Source: WHSW01 sp963821025 (GTDB lineage Bacteria; Actinomycetota; Thermoleophilia; Solirubrobacterales; 70-9). Taken from it: 64,000 bases of DNA. Location of the stretch: assembly GCA_963821025.1 (NCBI GenBank), contig CAWGCG010000003.1:620001-684000 (forward strand), written 5' to 3'. A program made the position numbers and the translations under genes. The notes beneath the pieces were generated by a model, which did no database searches, had not been told where the DNA came from, and was given only the letters and a program-made list of their open reading frames with translations. How positions within the stretch are numbered: position 1 is the stretch's first letter; each line of letters begins with the position of its first letter. Below are positions 1 to 6,771 of the stretch, piece by piece.

Positions 1-119
1 ATCCGCCGCTTTGGCCGGCATTCAACCTCGCCGACATCGCGATCACCTCAGGGGTGGTGGTGATCGCGCTGGTGGCGCTGTCGCCACCGCGCGCCGAGCA
101 GGCGCCCGCCGAACCGTGA
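1..119 (+). CDS. lspA: Lipoprotein signal peptidase II, C-terminal end (partial)
   Basis: Only the last 38 codons are present because the gene begins before the window. The frame starting at base 3 reads ...WPAFNLADIAI... and then a hydrophobic helix and a short Pro/Ala tail. FNxAD is the signature of the second catalytic Asp of LspA, the membrane aspartyl protease that removes lipoprotein signal peptides. The lspA-rluD order, with the stop overlapping the next start (GTGA), is typical. Identity is firm despite the short fragment. Confidence 0.85.
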   Translation, partial: PPLWPAFNLADIAITSGVVVIALVALSPPRAEQAPAEP

Positions 120-787
120 CTCCGGCCCCGCAGATCGTTCACGTGGACGAGCGGCTGGCGGTAATCGAGAAGCCGCCCGATCTGGTCGTCCACCCGGCGC
201 CGGGCCACCGCGGACCGACCCTGGTCGACGTGCTCGGCGACCTGCTCGGCGGCGGCGAGCCGGAGCGGCCCGGGATCGTCCATCGTCTCGACCGCGACAC
301 CTCCGGGCTGATGCTGGTCGCCCGCGATCCCGAGGCGCATCGGCGCCTCTCGGCAATGATCGCCGCACGCGAGGTTGGACGCGAGTACCTGGCGCTGGTC
401 GAGGGCAGGCCGCGGTCGCGATCGGGAACGATCGACGCGCCCCTCGGGCGTGACCACCGCGCCCCCGAGAAGCGCGCGGTCCGCGGACGTGGCGCCCGCG
501 AGGCACGGACCCACTTCGAGGTCCTCGAGACGCTGCCCGCCGACAGCCTGGTGCGAGCTCGGCTGGAGAGCGGGCGCACGCACCAGGTGCGGGTTCACTT
601 CGCCGCGATCGGCAACCCGATCGCGGGCGATCCCCGCTACGGTCACGCCGGCCGCCACGGGCTCCGGCGCCAGTTCCTGCACTCCGCCGGATTGCGGCTC
701 GAGCACCCGTTCAGCGGCCAAGCGCTCGTGTTCGAGTCCGAGCTCCCCGAGGACCTCGCCGAGGCGCTCGAGCTGGCACGCAGCTGA
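116..787 (+). CDS. RluA/RluD-family 23S rRNA pseudouridine synthase
   Basis: A 223-residue protein that isomerises uridine to pseudouridine in RNA, most likely 23S rRNA. It contains the family signature HRLDRDTSG with the catalytic Asp near residue 60, then the usual LVEG and SGRTHQVRVH blocks. I start at GTG 116, which overlaps the lspA stop as GTGA. Upstream codons in the same frame are out-of-frame lspA sequence. It lacks an N-terminal S4 domain, since the catalytic domain begins at once, so it is a short RluA-type member. Which uridines it modifies cannot be told. Confidence 0.88.
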   Translation: MTPAPQIVHVDERLAVIEKPPDLVVHPAPGHRGPTLVDVLGDLLGGGEPERPGIVHRLDRDTSGLMLVARDPEAHRRLSAMIAAREVGREYLALVEGRPRSRSGTIDAPLGRDHRAPEKRAVRGRGAREARTHFEVLETLPADSLVRARLESGRTHQVRVHFAAIGNPIAGDPRYGHAGRHGLRRQFLHSAGLRLEHPFSGQALVFESELPEDLAEALELARS

Positions 788-802
788 GCCGGCCGGCCTC
801 TC

Positions 803-881
803 TACAATCACCCGCGACCAGTAACCGACCCCTCGGGATGGTCGGAAGGGACCCTGCCCGGCGCGCAAGGCGCCGGGTCCC
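803..881 (+). promoter_or_regulatory. rpsB -10 hexamer (803-808) and structured leader (848-881)
   Basis: TACAAT at 803-808 is a good -10 hexamer, but no convincing -35 is visible. About 40 nt later, 848-881 folds into a GC-rich hairpin: GGGACCC...CCGGCGC pairs with GCGCCGGGTCCC, with a small bulge. It sits between the promoter and the rpsB Shine-Dalgarno (AAAGGGAG, about 912-919). In other bacteria S2 represses its own operon through leader RNA. A role here is inference. Confidence 0.4.
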
Positions 882-925
882 CCGAAGCGCCCGAGGTGCC
901 AAACCGAAACCAAAGGGAGCATTCG

Positions 926-1870
926 ATGTCCGAACCCGGACTCAAGGACCTGCTGCAGGCGGGCCTTCACTTCGGCCACCAGACGCGGCGCTGGAACCCG
1001 CGTATGCGCCGTTACATCCACGGCGAGACCGATGGCATCCACATCATCGACCTGCTGCAGACCGAGCACCTGCTGGCCGAGGCCAGGCGGTTCGCGTCCG
1101 AGGTCGCCGGCAAGGGGGGCACGGTGCTCTTTGTCGGGACCAAGAAGCAGGCCCGCGACTCGATCAGGTTGTGGGCACAGCGCTGTGGCATGCCCTACGT
1201 CAACCAACGCTGGCTCGGCGGGCTGCTGACCAACTTTCACACGATGTCGGCGCGGATCGACCGTCTGCACGAGCTCAACTCACTCAAGGAGGGCGGGCAG
1301 CTCGACCTGCTGCCGACCAAGGAGCGAATGTCGCGCGAGGCCGAGCTGGCGAAGCTCGAGTACAACCTCGGCGGGGTCCGTGACATGAAGCGGTTGCCGC
1401 AGGCGGTCGTGATCATCGACCTGAAGACCGAGGCGATCGCCATGCGCGAGGCCGAGCGGCTGCAGATTCCGATCCTCGGCCTGGTCGACTCCAACGTTGA
1501 CCCGACCGATGTCGCCTTTCCGATCCCGGGCAACGACGACTCGATGCGCTCCTGCGAGATGGTCATCGGCGACATCGGCGAGGGCATCGAGCAGGCGGCC
1601 AACGCGTATCGCGCGGCCGAGGCAAAGCGCCGAGCCGAGGAGGAGGAACGGCGTCGCCTCGAGGCCGAGGAGAAGGCGCGCAAGGAGGCCGAGGCGAAGG
1701 CGCGCCAGGAGGCCGAGGAGGCCGCCGCCAAGGCCGCCGAGGCGCAGGCCGCTCAGGCGCAGGCGGCGACTCCGGCCGCTGAGTCGGCCGCGGCCCCGAC
1801 GGCGCAGGCGCCTCAGACGCCGCCGCAGCCGGCCCAGTCCACCCCCGAGACTCCCAAGGAAGCGAGCTGA
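926..1870 (+). CDS. rpsB: 30S ribosomal protein S2
   Basis: The 314-residue protein contains hallmark S2 segments: LHFGHQTRRWNPRM, FVGTKKQARDS, NQRWLGGLLTNF and IPGNDDSMRS. The ATG at 926 follows AAAGGGAG at good spacing. An upstream in-frame ATG at 896 lacks such a site. The conserved fold ends near residue 230. A tail of about 80 residues follows, first Glu/Arg/Ala-rich (likely a charged helix) and then Ala/Pro/Gln-rich and probably disordered, making this longer than most bacterial S2. The stop overlaps the tsf ATG by one base, so translation is probably coupled. Confidence 0.97.
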   Translation: MSEPGLKDLLQAGLHFGHQTRRWNPRMRRYIHGETDGIHIIDLLQTEHLLAEARRFASEVAGKGGTVLFVGTKKQARDSIRLWAQRCGMPYVNQRWLGGLLTNFHTMSARIDRLHELNSLKEGGQLDLLPTKERMSREAELAKLEYNLGGVRDMKRLPQAVVIIDLKTEAIAMREAERLQIPILGLVDSNVDPTDVAFPIPGNDDSMRSCEMVIGDIGEGIEQAANAYRAAEAKRRAEEEERRRLEAEEKARKEAEAKARQEAEEAAAKAAEAQAAQAQAATPAAESAAAPTAQAPQTPPQPAQSTPETPKEAS

Positions 1871-2472
1871 TGGCCGTTTCCGCGAGCGAGGTGAAGGCGC
1901 TGCGCGATCGCACGGGCGCCGCGATGATGGACTGCAAGGCGGCGCTCGACGAGGCAGCCGGCGATCCCGACAAGGCGGTGGAGATCCTGCGGGTAAAGGG
2001 CCAGGCCTCGGCCGAGAAGCGCGCGGGCAAGGCGACCAGCGAGGGCGTGGTCAGCTCCTACATCCACGCCGGTGGCAGCCCGGGTGTTCTGGTCGAGGTC
2101 CAGTGCGAGACCGACTTCGTCGCCCGCACCGACGACTTTCAGGAGTTCGCTCGCGAGGTCGCGATCCACATCGCGGCCCTGGGGCCCCAGTACGTCTCGG
2201 TCGAGGAGATCCCGGCCGAGCAGCGTGAGGCCGAACGGCGCGTGTTCGAGGAGAAGGCCAACCAGGAGGGCAAGCCCGACGAGGTGATAGACCGGATCGT
2301 CGAAGGCCAGCTGCGAAAGTGGGCGACGAGCGTCGTCTTGCTCGAGCAAGAGCACGTGCGCACCGATCGCTACGAGGGCAAGACGATCGAGGAGATCAGG
2401 GCCGATCTCGCCGCGAACACCGGCGAGAACATCCGCATCGCCCGCTTCGCCCGGTTCGCCGTCGGCGAGTAG
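1870..2472 (+). CDS. tsf: Translation elongation factor Ts
   Basis: A 200-residue EF-Ts, the nucleotide exchange factor for EF-Tu. An N-terminal UBA-like segment with DRTGAAMMDCKAAL leads into the core with CETDFVARTDDFQ. At about 200 residues it is the short type seen in Thermus and many actinobacteria, with one core subdomain rather than the longer E. coli form. It directly follows rpsB in the usual order, with coupled start and stop codons. Confidence 0.96.
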   Translation: MAVSASEVKALRDRTGAAMMDCKAALDEAAGDPDKAVEILRVKGQASAEKRAGKATSEGVVSSYIHAGGSPGVLVEVQCETDFVARTDDFQEFAREVAIHIAALGPQYVSVEEIPAEQREAERRVFEEKANQEGKPDEVIDRIVEGQLRKWATSVVLLEQEHVRTDRYEGKTIEEIRADLAANTGENIRIARFARFAVGE

Positions 2473-2518
2473 ACACGTCGGGTCAGCGATCGTCCCTCGC
2501 AACCGCGGCTGCTGCAGG

Positions 2519-3640
2519 GTGTTTTGGTCCACAGTGCGCCCGAGCAGGCTGATCGCCGCATTCACGGCCGCCGTCGCGGTCGCGATCACGCTCGTCTCGA
2601 CGGCGCCGGCACAGGACACCGCCGGATCGGGCTCCGAGGAGCTCGCCGTCGGCGCCGTGCCGCAGCGGCCGCTCGAGCCGGGCGAGGGGGCGGTCATGCG
2701 GCAGGCGGGGATCGGCTGGACCCGCGCCTGGCTCAACTGGGCCGACGTCGAGAAGGACCGCGGGGAGTACGACTGGTCGCGCCCGGACGCGCTGATCGAG
2801 TCCGCGACCCAGGAGGGGCTCTCAGTGCTCCCGATGCTGTTCGGCTCTCCGGAGTGGGCCGCCCGGCGAGACGACAACGTCTGTTATCGGTCGGGCTGCA
2901 TCCCCTATGCCCCGGACTCGCCTGAGACGCGGACCGCCTTCGCACAGTTCGCAGCCGCCGCGGTGCGCCGCTACGGCCCCGACGGCGGTTTTTGGGCCCA
3001 CGGGTCGAGCGCCGACCGGCCGCTGCGGGTTTGGCAGGTGTGGAACGAACAGAACATGAGCGCCTTCTTTCGCCCGGCCGCCGATCCCGACGCCTACGCC
3101 GCACTCCTGGTGCCGACGGCTGAGCAGATCCGCTCGACCGATCCCGGCGCCAGAATCCTGCTCGGCGGGATGTTCGGACCGCGAACGCGACGCGGGCTGA
3201 TCGCGAGCACGAGCTTTCTGCGCGACCTCTACCACGATCCCGAGGCCGCGGCGAGCTTCGATGCGGTCGCGGTGCATCCCTACAGCGGCAGCGCGCTCGG
3301 CTCGCTCGCTCAGATCCACGCGGTTCGGCGGATGATCAAGGACCACGGCGATAACCAGGCGATCTGGGTGACCGAGATCGGCTGGGCGTCTGGGGGCAAG
3401 CGCAGCCAGGACCTGGTCAAGGACCGCCACAGGCAGGCGCGCCTGTTGCGCCGGACCTTCGCTCGGTTCGTCGCCAAGCACGAGGCTTGGAACCTCGATG
3501 GCGCCTTCTGGTATGCCTGGCGCGACACCGAGCGAGGCCGAGCGGTCTGCGCCTGGTGCGCGCGATCGGGCCTGATCTCGCGCTCGGGCTCGCAGAAGCC
3601 GGCCTACCGAATGATGCGAAGGGTGCTGGCGGCGCCGTAG
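2519..3640 (+). CDS. Secreted glycoside hydrolase-like protein (clan A TIM barrel)
   Basis: A 373-residue protein with an N-terminal hydrophobic signal sequence (about residues 8-30, ending ...STAPAQ). The rest looks like a (beta/alpha)8 glycoside hydrolase. WQVWNEQN carries the Asn-Glu pair typical of the acid/base residue, VAVHPYSG follows, and IWVTEIGWASG supplies the likely nucleophile Glu. The layout recalls GH39/GH5-like clan-A enzymes, but the substrate is unknown. GTG 2519 is the longest start and GTG 2534 is an alternative, with neither having a clean ribosome site. The position between tsf and pyrH is unusual for this operon. Confidence 0.75.
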   Translation: MFWSTVRPSRLIAAFTAAVAVAITLVSTAPAQDTAGSGSEELAVGAVPQRPLEPGEGAVMRQAGIGWTRAWLNWADVEKDRGEYDWSRPDALIESATQEGLSVLPMLFGSPEWAARRDDNVCYRSGCIPYAPDSPETRTAFAQFAAAAVRRYGPDGGFWAHGSSADRPLRVWQVWNEQNMSAFFRPAADPDAYAALLVPTAEQIRSTDPGARILLGGMFGPRTRRGLIASTSFLRDLYHDPEAAASFDAVAVHPYSGSALGSLAQIHAVRRMIKDHGDNQAIWVTEIGWASGGKRSQDLVKDRHRQARLLRRTFARFVAKHEAWNLDGAFWYAWRDTERGRAVCAWCARSGLISRSGSQKPAYRMMRRVLAAP

Positions 3641-3672
3641 CAGCCCGGCGGGCGGCCGCCGCGCCGGCGGGA

Positions 3673-3678
3673 TAGGCT
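3673..3678 (+). promoter_or_regulatory. Candidate -10 hexamer of pyrH
   Basis: TAGGCT lies 10 nt before the pyrH ATG, and there is no Shine-Dalgarno in the short gap. The same hexamer sits at a similar distance before uppS and proS, suggesting a very short leader or none. Confidence 0.4.
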
Positions 3679-3688
3679 CTCGCGCCGG

Positions 3689-4414
3689 ATGGGCGACCCG
3701 GTCTTCAAACGGATCCTGCTGAAGATCTCCGGCGAGGCCCTGATGGGGCCACTCGACTACGGCACCGATCCCGAGCGCGTCAACCAGATCGCCGCCCAGG
3801 TGCACGAGGTCTCGGAGCGCGGGGTAGAGATCGCGCTGGTGGTCGGGGCGGGCAACATCTACCGGGGGCTCCAGGGAGCGGCTCAGGGCATGGACAGGGC
3901 GACCGCCGACTACATGGGCATGCTGGCGACGGTCCTCAACGCGCTCACGCTCCAGGACGCGCTCGAAAAGCGCCACACCTACACCCGGGTGCTGTCGGCG
4001 ATCGAAGTGACCGAGGTCGCCGAGCCCTACATCCGCCGGCGGGCGATCCGCCACCTCGAGAAGGGCCGCGTGGTGATCTTCGCCGCCGGGACGGGCAATC
4101 CGTTCTTCACCACCGACACGGCGGCGGCGCTGCGGGCGCTCGAGATCCACGCGGAGGCGATCCTGATGGCCAAGCACGGGGTCGAAGGGGTCTACGACGC
4201 GGATCCTTCGGAGGTGCCGGATGCCAAGTTCCTGCCCGAGATCACCCACATGGAGGCGATCGAGAAGGGCCTGCGGGTGATGGACTCAACGGCGCTCTCG
4301 CTGTGCATGGACAACGCGCTGCCGATCCACGTTTTCAACATGGCCGACGAGCGCAACATAGATAGGATCGTCGGCGGCGAGCGGGTGGGCACGATCGTTC
4401 GCTCGAGCCGATGA
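3689..4414 (+). CDS. pyrH: UMP kinase
   Basis: A 241-residue amino-acid-kinase-fold enzyme that phosphorylates UMP to UDP in pyrimidine nucleotide synthesis. It starts with the typical FKRILLKISGEALMG. GAGNIYRG, MDRATADYMGMLATVLN, FAAGTGNPFFTTDTAAALRA and the C-terminal FNMADERNIDRIV block are all present, so it is full length. It precedes frr by 34 bases in the usual order. Confidence 0.97.
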   Translation: MGDPVFKRILLKISGEALMGPLDYGTDPERVNQIAAQVHEVSERGVEIALVVGAGNIYRGLQGAAQGMDRATADYMGMLATVLNALTLQDALEKRHTYTRVLSAIEVTEVAEPYIRRRAIRHLEKGRVVIFAAGTGNPFFTTDTAAALRALEIHAEAILMAKHGVEGVYDADPSEVPDAKFLPEITHMEAIEKGLRVMDSTALSLCMDNALPIHVFNMADERNIDRIVGGERVGTIVRSSR

Positions 4415-4448
4415 GAGAGATGATCGAGGCAGCGCAAGCGGCGAGCCG

Positions 4449-5015
4449 ATGAGCGAGCTCACCGACGAATTCCTGAGCGACGCGGGCGAGCGGATGCACA
4501 AGTCCGTCGAGTCCTGCCGTCACGAGCTCGCCACCGTGCGCACCGGGCGCGCCTCTCCGCACCTTCTCGACCGGCTCGAGATCGACTACTACGGTGCGAT
4601 CACCCCGATCAAGCAGCTCGCCCAGGTCTCGGCTACCGATGCGCGGCTGCTCACCGTGACACCGTTCGACAAGAACTCGATCGGGATCATCGAGAAGGCG
4701 ATCATGGAGTCCGACCTCGGGCTGACCCCGAACAACGACGGCAACGTGATCCGCCTGCAGATCCCCGAGCTCAACGAGGAGCGCCGGCGCGAGATGGTCA
4801 AGGTCGTCCACGGAGTCGCCGAGGAGGGCAAGGTCGCGGTTCGCAACATCCGCCGCGACGTCATGCACGATCTCCGCGAGCTGAAGAAGGAGGGCGAGGT
4901 CGGCGAGGACGACGAAAGGCGCGCCGAGGCCGACCTGCAAAAGCGCACCGACGACGCCACCCACGAGATCGACGGTCTTCTGAAGGCCAAAGAGGAAGAG
5001 ATCCTCGAAGTTTGA
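4449..5015 (+). CDS. frr: Ribosome recycling factor
   Basis: A 188-residue RRF that splits post-termination ribosomes together with EF-G. It shows the classic HELATVRTGRASPHLLDR segment, the DYYG...T(P)IKQLAQ beta region, and the Arg/Lys-rich helix NEERRREMVKVVHGVAEEGKV (conserved ER-R-E pattern). Length equals the family norm. It closes the pyrH-frr unit and is followed by a strong intrinsic terminator. Confidence 0.97.
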   Translation: MSELTDEFLSDAGERMHKSVESCRHELATVRTGRASPHLLDRLEIDYYGAITPIKQLAQVSATDARLLTVTPFDKNSIGIIEKAIMESDLGLTPNNDGNVIRLQIPELNEERRREMVKVVHGVAEEGKVAVRNIRRDVMHDLRELKKEGEVGEDDERRAEADLQKRTDDATHEIDGLLKAKEEEILEV

Positions 5016-5040
5016 AGGCCTCTCTTCCGGGGGCTGCTCA

Positions 5041-5103
5041 GCTCTCGCTCGAATCAATGGCCCGCGGCTTCGCCGCGGGCTCTTTCTTGTGCTCTCGCGT
5101 CCG
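5041..5103 (+). repeat. 63-bp dispersed palindromic repeat, copy A
   Basis: This matches 47039-47101 over its full 63 bases with no gaps: 52 identical and 11 different. Both start with GCTCTCGCTCGA, then have a central hairpin, and end with CGCGTCCG. The closing base pair of the hairpin is C-G here and T-A in the other copy, a compensatory change. It overlaps the frr terminator. A REP-like or mobile terminator element fits, but with two copies the family is not yet defined. Confidence 0.6.
5060..5087 (+). terminator. Rho-independent terminator after frr
   Basis: A perfect 9-bp GC stem, GCCCGCGGC, with loop TTC and GCCGCGGGC at 5060-5080, is followed by the T-rich run TCTTTCTT. It ends the frr transcript before uppS. 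Confidence 0.85.
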
Positions 5104-5123
5104 CTGCCTCCGGGTGGCATCCC

Positions 5124-5142
5124 GGCGGAATTAGGCTCCGCC
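5124..5142 (+). promoter_or_regulatory. Candidate uppS promoter -10 in a small hairpin
   Basis: TAGGCT at 5132-5137 lies 9 nt before the uppS ATG with no Shine-Dalgarno between. The hexamer sits in the small inverted repeat GGCGGA/TCCGCC (5124-5129 and 5137-5142). A leaderless or near-leaderless start is likely. Confidence 0.4.
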
Positions 5143-5146
5143 TCGA

Positions 5147-5821
5147 ATGGCCGCCGAGGGCACACCCAGGTACGTCGCGATCATCACCGACGGAAACGGC
5201 CGCTGGGCGGCCGAGCGGGGGTTGCCGGCGATCGAGGGACACGAGGCCGGTGCCGATACGGTCAAGGCGCGGCTGCGCGACGCGGCCGAGTTCGGGGTCG
5301 AGGAGCTGACCGTGTTCTCATTCTCGACCGAGAACTGGCAGCGCCCCCACCACGAGGTCGAAGGGCTGATGGCGATGTTCGCCGAGCGGATCGACCGCGA
5401 AACGCCCGAGCTGGACTCCGAGGGCGTGCGGATGCGTTTCATCGGCCGCCGCGAGGGGGTGGCCGCCGACCTGGTCGAGCTGATGGATTGGGCGGAGCGG
5501 ACGACCGCCGCGAACCGCCGCATCACCCTCTTCGTGGCCTTCAACTATGGCGGCAGGGCGGAGATCATCGACGCGGCGCGAAGCTTCGCCCACGGCTCCG
5601 AGGAAGACTTTCGAGATCACCTCTACGCCCCCGACATGCACGATCCCGACCTGGTGATCCGGACCAGCGGCGAACAGCGGATCTCGAACTTCCTGCTCTG
5701 GCAGGGGGCATACTCCGAGCTGGTCTTCCGCGACGAGCTCTGGCCGGACTTCGACCGCGCCGCCTTTCGGCAATCGCTCGATGCCTATGAGGAGCGACGG
5801 CGGCGCTTCGGGGGTCGCTGA
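5147..5821 (+). CDS. uppS: Isoprenyl (undecaprenyl) diphosphate synthase
   Basis: A 224-residue cis-prenyltransferase that builds the polyprenyl diphosphate carrier for cell-wall and glycan synthesis. IITDGNGRWAAERG holds the catalytic Asp and Asn, GHEAGADTV follows, FSFSTENWQRP is the substrate-binding block, and RTSGEQRISNFLLWQGAYSE the C-terminal signature. ATG 5147 gives the normal N-terminus. Its stop shares bases with the cdsA ATG, the standard uppS-cdsA pairing. The exact chain length is not predictable. Confidence 0.95.
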   Translation: MAAEGTPRYVAIITDGNGRWAAERGLPAIEGHEAGADTVKARLRDAAEFGVEELTVFSFSTENWQRPHHEVEGLMAMFAERIDRETPELDSEGVRMRFIGRREGVAADLVELMDWAERTTAANRRITLFVAFNYGGRAEIIDAARSFAHGSEEDFRDHLYAPDMHDPDLVIRTSGEQRISNFLLWQGAYSELVFRDELWPDFDRAAFRQSLDAYEERRRRFGGR

Positions 5822-6762
5822 TGGAGGGGCGCCCGCCGCTCGACGACGAGAGCCAGCCGTTCGACGCCGAGCTCGATTTCGAGCGCCCGCGTCGCCGCCG
5901 CCCGCCACCACCCCCGCCGCTGGCCACCCAGGGCCCCGATGGAGGGGGTCGCGAGCCCCGGCGCAGCCGCTCGGAGACGCTCGCGCGCATTGCCTGGGCG
6001 CTGCCGTGGATCGCCGTGGTGGTGACGATCGCGGTGGTCGGCGGCGAGCTCTTCGCCGCGGCGATGATCGGCTTCGCCTGCGTCGGGCTCAGCGAGCTGC
6101 ACCGGATGACCCGGGATGCGCAGCTCTTCTTGGTCACCTCGTTCGTCGCCGTCGCGGCGCTCGTGGTCGCGGCCTTCTACGGCGATCAGTTTCAGATGAT
6201 GATCGTGCTCGCAGCCTCGATCCCACTGATCTTCGCCGCCGCGATCCTGCGTCCCCGGCGGGACGGGATCTCGCTCTCGGTCGCGCTCACGGTCTTCGGC
6301 ATCGTCTGGATCGGGATCCCGTTCGCTCACGCGGTGTTGCTGCGCGAGCTGCCCGACCATGGTGCCGGCCTGCTAGTCGACGTCCTCGTCGCCACCTTCG
6401 TCGCCGACACCGCGGCATACACCGGCGGGCGGCTCTTCGGTCGCCACCGCCTCGCTCCGGCCCTGTCACCGAACAAGACGCTCGAGGGCCTCGCCTTCGG
6501 CCTCGTCGGCGGCACGCTCGGCTTCTGGTTCGCCGGTCTCTATCAGGACTGGCTGTCGGGGGTCGACGCGCTGCTGATCGGTGCCTGCGTCGCGGCGCTG
6601 GCGCCGGTGGGCGACCTGTTCGAGTCGATGATCAAGCGCGACCTTCAGATCAAGGACTCGGGCACGATCTTCGGCCCCCACGGTGGCCTGCTCGACCGCC
6701 TCGATGCGGTCATGTTCACGATCGTCGCCGGCTACTACCTGGCGGTGCTGTTCGTCTACTAG
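5821..6762 (+). CDS. cdsA: Phosphatidate cytidylyltransferase (CDP-diacylglycerol synthase)
   Basis: A 313-residue membrane enzyme that converts phosphatidate plus CTP to CDP-diacylglycerol, the precursor of anionic phospholipids. After a charged, Pro/Arg-rich cytosolic N-terminus of about 60 residues come about eight membrane helices. The C-terminal signature is complete: LSPNKTLEGLAFGLVGG, then GDLFESMIKRDLQIKDSG, GPHGGLLDRLDAVMF. It overlaps uppS by one base. In this window a CDP-alcohol phosphatidyltransferase (31815-32450) would use its product. Confidence 0.95.
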   Translation: MEGRPPLDDESQPFDAELDFERPRRRRPPPPPPLATQGPDGGGREPRRSRSETLARIAWALPWIAVVVTIAVVGGELFAAAMIGFACVGLSELHRMTRDAQLFLVTSFVAVAALVVAAFYGDQFQMMIVLAASIPLIFAAAILRPRRDGISLSVALTVFGIVWIGIPFAHAVLLRELPDHGAGLLVDVLVATFVADTAAYTGGRLFGRHRLAPALSPNKTLEGLAFGLVGGTLGFWFAGLYQDWLSGVDALLIGACVAALAPVGDLFESMIKRDLQIKDSGTIFGPHGGLLDRLDAVMFTIVAGYYLAVLFVY

Positions 6763-6771
6763 CCGGCGCGG

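Noticed and set aside
48..506. Long minus-strand open frame opposite the pseudouridine synthase gene
   Set aside because: It is Arg-rich and repeats the reverse pattern of a GC-rich gene. No domain, no start signal; it is a shadow.
2822..4249. A 475-codon minus-strand open frame across pyrH and the glycoside hydrolase
   Set aside because: It runs antisense through two well-supported genes and has no family features.
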